Source: Ostreococcus lucimarinus CCE9901 (Eukaryota; Chlorophyta; Mamiellophyceae; Mamiellales; Bathycoccaceae). Taken from it: a stretch of DNA of 64,000 bases. This document shows, in pieces, positions 26,001 through 33,711 of this stretch. Each line of letters begins with the position of its first letter. The stretch's first letter is position 1. The notes under the pieces were generated by a model. It was not told the origin of the DNA. It did not search any database and saw nothing but the letters and a program-made list of their open reading frames with translations. The stretch is taken from the NCBI RefSeq assembly GCF_000092065.1, contig NC_009355.1, positions 992,001 to 1,056,000 on the forward strand. Direction: 5' to 3'. A program made the position numbers and the translations under genes.

Positions 26001-28767
26001 CCGCGTCTATTGGTGAGACGCTCAAACCTTTCTTTGGATTCAACTGGCGCATCGGATACCATTCGGGTTCAGCCGACAACGCACCGACTTCGTAATTTGC
26101 AATGTCATCGTATCTATCTGGGAATTCAGAATCAAGACTGAACTTTGAATAGAAGGACAAAATAGATGACGCGATGACGCTAAAGTTATCGTCGCCACGC
26201 CGCTCGGCTTCCGCAGCGGCAGGATGAATCAAAGGCAACGAGAGCACAGATAACGGATCGTTGTCCATCATGAGCAATCCTTCGTCTCTGTCAAAAACCA
26301 TGACATTCAAGGATGGCGCCGCCCACCATGCAATTCCTTCAAACTCTTGCCCCACACCGCCGCCGCCGCCTTTACCGACGAACTTCTCTTTCTTCTTTTG
26401 AGGTTTTGTCGACGTTTCAGCCATCTCCACATCGTAATCGCGCGAATCAAAACTGGCATCGCTCGAGTTGCCATCATTTGCCGCGTTAATTTCCGCCATT
26501 CGAGACGGATCAAGTAGGACATCCTCGCTATCCTCATCCGAGTCGTCGCCGTCGGTGACAAGCGTACCATCAGGCAGACGTTTCTTGTCCTTAACTACGA
26601 GTGGAAGATCCACTTGAACGAATAACTCTCGGAACCAAGAAGGTGACGTCGTTGAATTCACCACATTCGTCTCCGCGATGTTGCGACCGACTCGGAGCAC
26701 CGCAAAAGGGTCGCTTGAACCGTGAGCGTCAGCGGCCGGTAAATCGCGCGCTTGATACAACTCCATCCGAAGCATGAATGGACGAGTTGGAAGAGGTTCA
26801 ACGAACTCTGATTCTAAATTTGCAGCGAGGCGCTCGCCACGAAGCTCTGCTTTGCGCTCCAAATCCCCGCGCCGATCGTCCATGGCTGCTTCAGCGTCGG
26901 AAGCCACGCTCTTGACGTCATCTTCGTCGACGTATGCTTCACCCGCCGCGTGCTTTCCAGCGCTTGATCCTCGAATCATGAGACGCAGAAGTACCTGCCC
27001 AATCGGTTTGACGTTTTCGGCGCGGCGACTATGAAACCACTTGTGATTGCTGAGTGCATCCGCTCTGAGAGGAAACCACCCTTGCACTTTCCAGCCGTAC
27101 GGGAATTCCGCGTTCGTCGGCGGCGCCCTCGGTCGCAACGTTTCGTTCACCGGCACGAGCTCGGTGACTGGGATGCGACAATAACCCACACGTCGAGAGC
27201 CGTTTCCACTCAAAATATTAACGTTCACAAAGACGTCTGGCGACCCTGTACCCGCGAGTGGTCCCTCGAAAGGCGTTGGAATCTTGACCAACAACGGCGC
27301 CAAGTTACACTGAACGTTGGCGTAGCACTCGGCGCTGAGCGATCCACCTTCGCCTCGAAGTATAACTGAGGGCGATGACGTGGATTCAAGCCCCATGCGG
27401 ACGTCGACGGATAACATTTTGCCCGTAGCTTTCGTTTGGAAGAGTTCCACGTTCATGATTTGCGAGTGAAGAAAACAACGCCACTCCTTGCCCATCTTCG
27501 CCAACACCGGAGGAATCGATTTCTTCGCCCGCGCGTGCTTGTTTCTTCGGTTCTCTGGCTCTAATGTGAACGATATCAACGTCCGACCGCGGTATGCTGC
27601 ACCGTCCACGTATCCCGCGTTCATTCTCTTGGCTAACTTTGACATGCGACTAAAAAACGCAACTTCCATGCCACGTAAACCGCCGTAGAAGCAGTACCAT
27701 TTCGGTTTTTCGTACGCCTTCGGGCGATCTAAGATATCCTTCAAACTAATTGCCGTCGAAGCGACGTGATCATCCGCGTCCATGACGTCTCTATCCATGA
27801 CGCTCATACGCAAGGGCGGCATCGCATCGATACCTTGCTCGCCGCCCGGCACTAAAAGTCGCAAGACAATCTCCTGGTTCCAATCCGGGTTCTTACTCGT
27901 GATCACTCGCGTCTTCGCCTCTTTCGCCGACCCACAGGATATCTTGAGATACGCATCCAAGCCTCCCGCGCCGAACCTATCCATCCTCGGAAACTCTCTA
28001 CCGCTGTACACGCACGCCTTTAGAATGTAAGCTTGCACATTCTTGCGAGTCATTTCCGCCTCGTCATGTTGCAACTTCTCCAACGCTTTTTTCTCAGCGC
28101 GTTTAACGCGCTTTGCGCGAGCTTTGGCGGTTTCAAACTGTCCGACTTCGACCATTTCCTCCTCGCCGTCGCTAAATTTCTCATCCAAGTGCAGCGGCGG
28201 AGAGTCGCCGTCTCGCAGCACCGTCACGCACAGGCACAACTCCCCTTGACTCCCCGATCGCCTCCCCGAGAAATCCGTCAACGTGTACCACTCGTTCCAA
28301 ATCTCGTGCGTCTTCGACAAGTACACCGCGGCGAGATTTATGTCCACGCTCCCGATCACCATGTCCTTGCCGATTCTCGACTTATCGCACACGTTCACCA
28401 CCACGTTACACGCCTCCAGCTCATCCTCTGCCACCTCGACTCGATCAAAATAAAACAACTGATTCCACAGCGGCGACGCCGTCTCCTTCTCGATCACCGT
28501 CCTTCGCTTCTGCGGTTCGAACCCCGCGCGCTGCAGCTTCACCTTGCCCACCACGTTCGGCAACCGATCGGCGTGCACCGTCTGCGTCTTCAGCCTAAAG
28601 CTCATCAGCGTCTGCAGCAGGCTGAACGCTTGTATCGCCTGCAGGTTTTTCGCCTCCACCAGGCGCACGGCGACGCTGTACGCGCCCGCGGGCGTCGTGT
28701 GTCGCGCGGGCGCTTGCAATTCCTGTCCATCGACGACCGACGCTTTGTCGCCCCACAGCCACCCCAT
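23089..28767 (-). CDS. Ferlin-type multi-C2-domain protein with C-terminal membrane anchor
   Basis: 1892 aa in one uninterrupted frame, the largest gene here. Ferlins are Ca2+/phospholipid-binding proteins of membrane fusion and repair. Several C2-like units are visible: residues about 30-185 (SVAVRLVEAKNL to WYTLTDFSG), about 240-370 (LKACVYSGREFP to WYCFYGGL), about 655-900 (MELYQARDLPAADAHGSSDPFAVLRVG then WFRELFV), about 1490-1600 (RVYVIRGRDLRTSDPTGLCDPYLIV then WFYKVFQF) and about 1670-1790 (ELRCVTFGARKVMNKD, KNDLFFKLTLVG). A VDGAAYRGRTLISF segment between C2 units matches the ferlin FerB-like region. Acidic disordered linkers occupy about 1150-1330. A single hydrophobic helix near 1835-1858 precedes a short C-terminal tail. 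ATG 28767 is the first Met. Confidence 0.85.
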   Translation of the reverse strand: MGWLWGDKASVVDGQELQAPARHTTPAGAYSVAVRLVEAKNLQAIQAFSLLQTLMSFRLKTQTVHADRLPNVVGKVKLQRAGFEPQKRRTVIEKETASPLWNQLFYFDRVEVAEDELEACNVVVNVCDKSRIGKDMVIGSVDINLAAVYLSKTHEIWNEWYTLTDFSGRRSGSQGELCLCVTVLRDGDSPPLHLDEKFSDGEEEMVEVGQFETAKARAKRVKRAEKKALEKLQHDEAEMTRKNVQAYILKACVYSGREFPRMDRFGAGGLDAYLKISCGSAKEAKTRVITSKNPDWNQEIVLRLLVPGGEQGIDAMPPLRMSVMDRDVMDADDHVASTAISLKDILDRPKAYEKPKWYCFYGGLRGMEVAFFSRMSKLAKRMNAGYVDGAAYRGRTLISFTLEPENRRNKHARAKKSIPPVLAKMGKEWRCFLHSQIMNVELFQTKATGKMLSVDVRMGLESTSSPSVILRGEGGSLSAECYANVQCNLAPLLVKIPTPFEGPLAGTGSPDVFVNVNILSGNGSRRVGYCRIPVTELVPVNETLRPRAPPTNAEFPYGWKVQGWFPLRADALSNHKWFHSRRAENVKPIGQVLLRLMIRGSSAGKHAAGEAYVDEDDVKSVASDAEAAMDDRRGDLERKAELRGERLAANLESEFVEPLPTRPFMLRMELYQARDLPAADAHGSSDPFAVLRVGRNIAETNVVNSTTSPSWFRELFVQVDLPLVVKDKKRLPDGTLVTDGDDSDEDSEDVLLDPSRMAEINAANDGNSSDASFDSRDYDVEMAETSTKPQKKKEKFVGKGGGGGVGQEFEGIAWWAAPSLNVMVFDRDEGLLMMDNDPLSVLSLPLIHPAAAEAERRGDDNFSVIASSILSFYSKFSLDSEFPDRYDDIANYEVGALSAEPEWYPMRQLNPKKGLSVSPIDAGGYILMFYELLPMPKEGIAAYAGVADSSFKALALMRLNSAVRPLEDHYGATAIAVELVVLGVRGLTPYRGTPVHRPCVEFELNGVTPLYFGSRAHLARTRQQMYPNGPNANFKGEILRLSGMMTRLNKVRLSLSIRVMDGRNSSTHIIATAEHALRVRDSEKVEEAEFVSKLKSVKIRKLTPDEIREKLMAEMSATVSESERTFGTNTTLYEDDSDTVTNEFSDADDDSELFGASVTFKNKSGSMKRSSTAINQSTSMLGSSKSKMSRLASSKSMQKGQKQGKKLTEPESAAGYHMIRSMDGKRKYIPLEDFSKERRKSKNQLMSIKEVERPDSSESDSDKTEISGTETEKSYASSESDSDDLGSSTSKDDNDDAESVEEESSDSDAEQQDAITFDDGTGKLPIWMEGRMILAGGLLEDELRPLQFMSIPVYHAKGFADNTSEKELAGVVKVAIRSVPLREDTSFVAENLLENKVNRKRALKEALNKKEKKRRLDRIHEEEMARWEPEEDFATMGKDEFLEVQRIAGGGDLASAPTEVTVRVYVIRGRDLRTSDPTGLCDPYLIVNQRGLKKRYGKREDRVERTLSPWFYKVFQFQTDVPGDSIVDINVYDWEKRGKDILLGTCSIDIEDRFFSPVWVQNLSETPPLEMRPLLLPDSDTPQGFLEMFVEIHEGHDAPPPAFPLQPPPVMEVELRCVTFGARKVMNKDVGGKNDLFFKLTLVGLDRTQTRFTEAQETDTHWFATDGRGSFNFRNIFRFELPIARGALRISAYDRDLFSANDAIGEVTIPLTGMCRQLMRAVDNSPDGELATEATVEFKSSFTDSLSTFNIFDGAAEGRWLKLYHPSKPNECQGEVEIMLSLMPVRKAEVRPVGAGRDAPNRDPELREPVRARLSLMDPLGSLSLILGPEMLRKILIVGCCLLFIGMFAGLSVFIINDFIGAYVTIAVNQQAKKFGLDTGGSPSAGPPPIGR

Positions 28768-29065
28768 GGCGCCGGGCGCGCGCGCGCGGCCGCCGACGCG
28801 CGCCGGGCGCGCGTTCGCGTCCTTCCGAGCGCGCGCGACCGCCGAGCGCGCGCGCGTCGCGGCGGCGCGTGCGGAAGATGACGCCGCGTCAAGCCTTTTT
28901 AGTGTTGGGTCGCGGGCGCGCCCGTCCGTGACGGAGCCCTTATATGGGCCAAAATGAGCTTAAATACGTGACGCGCGACCGACGTCACACATCGACGCGC
29001 GCCTCGACGCGCCGCGACGCCGCGCGACCGCGCGCGCGCGGAGCGACGCGAAGACGAGACGCGCG
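28768..29065. promoter_or_regulatory. Divergent promoter of ferlin and DRE2 with CArG/TATA-like and ACGT elements
   Basis: 298 bp between two ATGs. At 28938-28947 there is a 10-bp CC(A/T)6GG sequence that also contains a TATA-like TTATAT. Downstream are TACGTGACG (about 28966) and GACGTCAC (about 28981), both ACGT-core bZIP-type sites. No factor binding is shown; the call rests on consensus matches only. Confidence 0.45.
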
Positions 29066-29839
29066 ATGTCCGTCCTCGCCCTCGACGTCGCGCGCGACGT
29101 CGCCGCGCCGCGGCGCGCGGAGATTTTAGAAACCCTGCGCGCGCTCGCGGACGGCGCCGACGCGACGACGCGCGAGATCGCGAGCGACGACGACGCGGAC
29201 GCGCTCGAGCGCGCGTCGTGCGACGCGTACTTCGCGCGCGCGCGCGACGCGAGCGAGGCGCGACGGGCGTGCGCGCGCGCGAGCGAAAAGCTGCGCGCGG
29301 GGGGGGCGCTGGGCGTCGTCGTCGACGACGAGCGCACGGCGACGGCGACGACGGAGGCGATGGTGCTGGCGGGATTCACGACGGTCACGCGCGAGGACGA
29401 TGGGGTGGTGCGATGCGTGAAACCGAACTGGGCGCGAGGGACGGCGTTCGCGCTGAAATCGCGAGCGGTGAGGGTGAACGCGACGGCGGCGGACGCGGCG
29501 GACGCGTGGGGCGCGAGCGCGGCGGCGGACGACGACGAGCTCATCGACGAGAGCGCGCTGCTCACGGAGCTGGACGTGAACACGGCGCCGGTGAAGTATG
29601 ATGATTGCGACGTCGGGGCGGGGAAGAAGGCGTGTAAGAATTGTACGTGCGGGCGCGCGGAGGCGGAAGCCGCGGAGGAGGCGACGACGGCGGCGAGCGA
29701 GGAAACCTTCGTGAGCGCGTGCGGGAACTGCGCGCTGGGCGACGCGTTCCGGTGCGCGGGGTGTCCGTACTTGGGCCAGCCCGCGTTTAAGGATCAACCC
29801 GGGACGAAAGTCGAGCTCGATCTCGGCGATGATTTGTAA
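29066..29839 (+). CDS. DRE2: Anamorsin homologue DRE2 (CIAPIN1), cytosolic Fe-S assembly
   Basis: 257 aa. Electron-transfer partner of the diflavin reductase TAH18 in cytosolic iron-sulfur cluster assembly. Both C-terminal cluster motifs are complete: C181-x8-C190-x2-C193-x-C195, and C219-x2-C222-x7-C230-x2-C233 within [15 protein letters not shown], followed by PYLGQPAF. The N-terminal part is an Ala/Arg/Asp-rich domain equivalent to the degenerate methyltransferase-like domain. Its GC-rich codons include a G8 homopolymer near 29299-29306. The stop lies in TTGTAA. Confidence 0.93.
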   Translation: MSVLALDVARDVAAPRRAEILETLRALADGADATTREIASDDDADALERASCDAYFARARDASEARRACARASEKLRAGGALGVVVDDERTATATTEAMVLAGFTTVTREDDGVVRCVKPNWARGTAFALKSRAVRVNATAADAADAWGASAAADDDELIDESALLTELDVNTAPVKYDDCDVGAGKKACKNCTCGRAEAEAAEEATTAASEETFVSACGNCALGDAFRCAGCPYLGQPAFKDQPGTKVELDLGDDL

Positions 29840-29916
29840 GACATTTTGTGACTCGTCTAAAATATCTCGCGCGGACGCGCGCCGCGGCGTCGCGACACTT
29901 CGGAACGCGCCGAGCC

Positions 29917-30705
29917 ATGCCCGCGCTCGGCGGACTCGCGCTCCAGCGCGCGCACGTGCGCGCGCCGACGCGTCGCGCGCGTCGATCGGGCCGCGCATCG
30001 CCGCGCGCGTCCGCGACCGCGCGCGATGTCGGCGCGAGTGCTGACGTCCCCGAAAACCATCGCGACGGTTCCAGCTCGAGGCGCGCGCTTCTCGCGTCCG
30101 CGCTCGTCGTCGTCGGCGCGTCGGCGATGGGCGAACCCGAGGCCGCGCGCGCGGAGGCGGCGCTGACGACGTACGAGGACGACAAGCTGAAATTCAAAGT
30201 GCAGTACCCGAGCGACTGGACGACGTCCACGGGCGAGACGCCGGCGAGCGAGGAAATCCTCGGTGGAGGCGCCCGTGACTTGTTCACGATCTCCCCTCCC
30301 GGTGCGAACGCGAGGGATGTGAACGTGACGATCGTCGCGACGCCGGCGGGGGCGGATTTCACGAAGATGGGCTCGCTCGGCGACGCGTACGGGTTCGGAT
30401 ACGGCTTGGTGGTGCCGTTGAACAAACCGCGGGCGAAGAAAGGACAAGAGGACAGGATTCAATTCGCCGAGTTGATCGATTCGGTAGGTAAGGGCGATTA
30501 CTACAAGGTTGAGTACAAGTTTGCCAAGCCGTCGACTGGAATTAACAGCATTTTCTTTGTTCTCGCCGGTCTCGGCTACGACGGACGAGTCAGTCACCTG
30601 TACACGGCCACCGCGCAGTATCCGCGCGCGGAGGAAGACAAGTGGCGCGCGCAAGTCGAGGCAATCATTGACTCTGTAGTGTATCCGCCGACTATTTACG
30701 GGTAA
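29917..30705 (+). CDS. PsbP-domain thylakoid lumen protein
   Basis: 262 aa from ATG 29917. Codons upstream in frame to 29848 contain no ATG. Residues 1-50 look like a plastid transit peptide. A twin-arginine signal follows (R55-R56 ALLASALVVVGASA) with a likely lumenal cleavage near ARAEA (about 81), so Tat import into the thylakoid lumen is inferred. The mature part carries PsbP features: YEDDKLKFKVQYPSDW, FTISPPGANARDVNVTIV, GDYYKVEYKF and HLYTATAQYP. PsbP-like proteins assist photosystem II or NDH assembly; which paralogue this is cannot be told. It follows DRE2 by only 77 bp. Confidence 0.88.
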   Translation: MPALGGLALQRAHVRAPTRRARRSGRASPRASATARDVGASADVPENHRDGSSSRRALLASALVVVGASAMGEPEAARAEAALTTYEDDKLKFKVQYPSDWTTSTGETPASEEILGGGARDLFTISPPGANARDVNVTIVATPAGADFTKMGSLGDAYGFGYGLVVPLNKPRAKKGQEDRIQFAELIDSVGKGDYYKVEYKFAKPSTGINSIFFVLAGLGYDGRVSHLYTATAQYPRAEEDKWRAQVEAIIDSVVYPPTIYG

Positions 30706-30772
30706 ATGGCGGAAGGAGTAAGCGGGCGTCCCTCATGGCCGGCGTCGCCCCTACGAGCGAGACGAGACCACG

Positions 30773-31468
30773 TTAGACCGCGGTATTTAATTGTTGTAAT
30801 CTCTGGGAGAGTAATCTGCGCATCAAACGTCGTTTCCCGCGTCGCCCGCGCGCGCTTCGTTTGACTGATCGTCTCACGGCCATACGCACGTAAGTTCTAT
30901 CACGCACCACGCGAGCGAGCTCGATGCCGCGACTGCACGTCTCGGTTTGCGCGTCGGTTTCGTTGACGTAGAGAATCAACGGTGACTCCTCGAGCAACTG
31001 CACCCCCACGGGCTGCAGCTCGATCTTGGACATCCCACTCCCGTCTGCATCGGTCCAGTTGTAAATGCTTCCATCGATGGTGACAAACAGACCGCGATAC
31101 CCGACGGAGACGTTGCCGTACGCGATGTATTGCCGAAGAATCTCTTGCACGTACGCCTTATTCTCGAGCACGGATTCCTCCCCCGTAAGTTCGAGGATGT
31201 CTTTCCAGTACTCGATTTCGTCTTCGAGATCGTCGTCAGAAGGCACGAAGAAGGTCAAATCGCCCGTGACTTCGTAGAAAAGGCCGCCAGGCACGACGAG
31301 CGCGTCGAGCTCACTGAACTTGGCCAACGTCGCAAAAAGAGAATCCTTGGAGGCGTCGCGCAGGGCGGAGCCGATGACGACGTTAACATCGGAGCAGTTT
31401 AGCGTGGCGTTTGAGGCGGCGATCGAGCCGGGAAAGATGGCGAGAAAGGCGAGGAAGATGAGGAACAT
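30773..31468 (-). CDS. Secreted protein with one fasciclin (FAS1)-like domain
   Basis: 231 aa. A signal peptide is clear (MFLIFLAFLAIFPGSIAAS). The FAS1 features follow: FATLAKFSELDALV, the LTFFVPSDDDLEDEI box (equivalent of TVFAPTDEAF), and ILRQYIAYGNVSV before VTIDGSIYNW. Asn-x-Ser/Thr glycosylation sites occur at several places. The last about 45 residues are strikingly Arg-rich (RSVKRSARGRRGKRRLMRRLL), unusual for FAS1 proteins, and could bind anionic polysaccharide or be translated 3' sequence. FAS1 domains generally mediate adhesion at the cell surface. It is convergent with the PsbP-like gene (67 bp). Confidence 0.7.
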   Translation of the reverse strand: MFLIFLAFLAIFPGSIAASNATLNCSDVNVVIGSALRDASKDSLFATLAKFSELDALVVPGGLFYEVTGDLTFFVPSDDDLEDEIEYWKDILELTGEESVLENKAYVQEILRQYIAYGNVSVGYRGLFVTIDGSIYNWTDADGSGMSKIELQPVGVQLLEESPLILYVNETDAQTETCSRGIELARVVRDRTYVRMAVRRSVKRSARGRRGKRRLMRRLLSQRLQQLNTAV

Positions 31469-31581
31469 CGAGCGTGTGGAGAAATGAAGGCACTCTTCGA
31501 GATGAGACGAGACGAGACGCGGACGAGGACTGAATATTTCTAAAGTTTTAAATACACGTTCCCGCGATGCAATCGATTTAA

Positions 31582-33369
31582 TTAAGCCGCTTCTTTCATG
31601 ATTTGTTCGGCGACAACCTTGACGCCCATGAGCACGAGCGGAACGCCGTTACCCGGTCGCGTCGACGCGCCTACGAAATGCAAGCCGTCGACGACGGGCG
31701 AGTCAAGCTGCTTGATGCCCGTGCGCACCGGCGGTCGGAACGCGGCGAGCTGCAACAACCCGTGAGACAAACCAAAGACAGCGCCGTTCTTAATGTTGAA
31801 CTTGTCGCGCCATTCCGAGGGCACGGTGACGGATTCGTGCGCGATGATTTCTGTGAGGTCGCCGTGACCCGCTTCCTTGAAGCGTCGCAAGATGGCTTGT
31901 CGGCCAGCCTCGACGAGTTCGGTCTCACTCGGCACCGGAACGCCCCGTTTCTTGCAAATATTTTCTTGCTCTTTAATGTTCGCAATGGGGAGCAAAATCA
32001 TCAGCGAGGCACCGCCCTCCGGCGCGCACGTCTTATCCGTGTACACCGGGTTGTGGCAGTAAAAGTTGTGTTGACGCGGCGCTGCAAAGTCATCCACCGT
32101 CGCCGGACGCTCCCAGCTTCCCTTGTAGTCACCAGATAGAAAAACGTTGTGGTGCAACAATCCAGGGATTTCCTTCTTCAAGCACCAGTTGAACTCGAGC
32201 ACGGAGCACGAATAATCGGCGTTTTCCCACTTTTCGCTCTCCTTCTTCGCCGGCTCGCCCACCGAGTCGAGCATTTGATCCCACACGCACGGTAAATCCG
32301 GATTAGCGACGACGACGTCTGCGTTCATTATCTCGCCCGAAGCCAAGCGCACGCCGGTGACTTTTCGTCCCGTGTGCGAGCCGCCCTTGGCGTCCGCCAA
32401 ACCGCTCACTTCCTCGGTGAGAATCTCGGCGACTTCGCTGTTGAGGCGAACCTTGGCGCCCTTCTTCTCCGCTAGCGCGTTGAAGCTTTCGCGCACTTTG
32501 GTGAACCCGCCCTTGGGGTACCACACCCCGTCCGTGAGCTCGGTGGCGGCGAGCAAAGAGAAGACGCCCGGCGCGTTGTACGGGCTCAAGCCGACGTACA
32601 ACTCTTGGTACGAGAAGAGCGCGCGCAAGCGCTCATCCTTGAAATACTTGGCCATTTGGTTAAACTGCGGAAGCAACAAATCGATCGGGTTCACCGCGAG
32701 CGCGAGCGGACCGACGCGAGAGAGATCCACAAAATCCAGAATAGAGTTCGCGTCTCGCTCGATGAACGCCGCGACGCCGTAATCCAAACTCGCCCGCGCG
32801 CGTCCGAGCCAATCGATGTATCTCCCTCCCGCCCCGAACTCGACTTCATCTAACTGCTTACGCATCGCCTCGATGTCGTACAACAAATCGAGCGTCGTGT
32901 GATCGCCAAAGTGCGCGCGATACGCCGGGTCCACGCGTTCGACGTCCATGTAATCCTCCATCTTCTCCCCCACCGACGTGAACTGCTCCATGTACCGCTC
33001 CGGAAGCAGCATCAACGACGGTCCGGTGTCAAACCTGTACCCTTCCCCCCCCCCCGCGAACGTCTCGCTTCGACACCGTCCCCCCACGTCGCCGTTCTTC
33101 TCCAAAAGCGTCACCTCAAACCCGGCGTTCGCCAGCCGCGACGCCATCCCGAGTCCTCCGACCCCCCCCCCGACGACGATCGCCGCTTTCCCGCGCCCGA
33201 CGTCCGACGCCGTCGCCGTCGCCCGCGTCGTCGCGCCCGCGCGTCGCGCGCGCGCGCCGTCGCGCGCCGCGCGCCGGTCCCGTCCCGCGCCGGCCCGCGC
33301 GCGCGTCGCGTCCGCGCCGCGCGCGCCGCCCGCGCGCGTCGCGCGCGACGACCGCGCCATCGCGCGCAT
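31582..33369 (-). CDS. CrtI-family FAD-dependent carotenoid desaturase/isomerase-like oxidoreductase
   Basis: 595 aa from ATG 33369 (ATG 33360 is an equal alternative). After an Arg/Ala-rich plastid-transit-like leader of about 60 residues comes the dinucleotide fold AIVVGGGVGGLGMASRLANAGFEVTLLEKN, then GGRCRSE and RFDTGPSLMLLPE. The C-terminus holds the CrtI signature GLHFVGASTRPGNGVPLVLMG. This is the bacterial-type desaturase family, distinct from plant PDS/ZDS, although CRTISO is related. The step catalysed is uncertain. Two cytosine homopolymers (33045-33055 and 33162-33171) fall inside coding glycines, the second in the FAD-binding GGG. Confidence 0.83.
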   Translation of the reverse strand: MRAMARSSRATRAGGARGADATRARAGAGRDRRAARDGARARRAGATTRATATASDVGRGKAAIVVGGGVGGLGMASRLANAGFEVTLLEKNGDVGGRCRSETFAGGGEGYRFDTGPSLMLLPERYMEQFTSVGEKMEDYMDVERVDPAYRAHFGDHTTLDLLYDIEAMRKQLDEVEFGAGGRYIDWLGRARASLDYGVAAFIERDANSILDFVDLSRVGPLALAVNPIDLLLPQFNQMAKYFKDERLRALFSYQELYVGLSPYNAPGVFSLLAATELTDGVWYPKGGFTKVRESFNALAEKKGAKVRLNSEVAEILTEEVSGLADAKGGSHTGRKVTGVRLASGEIMNADVVVANPDLPCVWDQMLDSVGEPAKKESEKWENADYSCSVLEFNWCLKKEIPGLLHHNVFLSGDYKGSWERPATVDDFAAPRQHNFYCHNPVYTDKTCAPEGGASLMILLPIANIKEQENICKKRGVPVPSETELVEAGRQAILRRFKEAGHGDLTEIIAHESVTVPSEWRDKFNIKNGAVFGLSHGLLQLAAFRPPVRTGIKQLDSPVVDGLHFVGASTRPGNGVPLVLMGVKVVAEQIMKEAA

Positions 33370-33711
33370 CGAACCGAACCCAATCGCCTCGCTCGCGCCG
33401 CGCTCGCGTCCGCGCGCGATCGACGACGCGCGCGTCCGTCGACGTGTGACGCGCGCGACGCGACGACGCCGACGGGCCTATCCGCGGCGACCGATCGCGA
33501 TCGATCGATCGATCGCGGGCGATCGATCGCGCGTCGATCGCGATCGCGAGCGATCGACGCGATCGATCGATCGCGTGGCGTAAAAAAATAGAAGAGAAAA
33601 GCGCGATCGCGTCGTAGTCGACGCCGCGCGAGCGCCATCGGATGCGCGACGATATCGACGCGAAACCCTCGCGCGCGCGCGCGCGCGACGGGACGTCACA
33701 GCGCGACGACG
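33370..33711. promoter_or_regulatory. Divergent CrtI-like / plastid L17 intergenic region with CGATCG cluster
   Basis: 342 bp. The stretch 33492-33573 contains 13 overlapping copies of the palindrome CGATCG. An A7 run follows at 33582-33588. No gene is supported; Arg-rich open frames are compositional. Confidence 0.5.
33492..33573. repeat. CGATCG palindrome cluster
   Basis: Thirteen overlapping CGATCG hexamers within 82 bp, separated by CG-rich spacers, including GATC tetranucleotide runs of four units. Confidence 0.95.

Noticed and set aside
33492-33573. Cyanobacterial HIP1 sequence as sign of recent bacterial transfer
   Set aside because: The hexamer is self-overlapping GATC expansion in CG-rich DNA and the adjacent genes are eukaryotic in context, so transfer is not supported.
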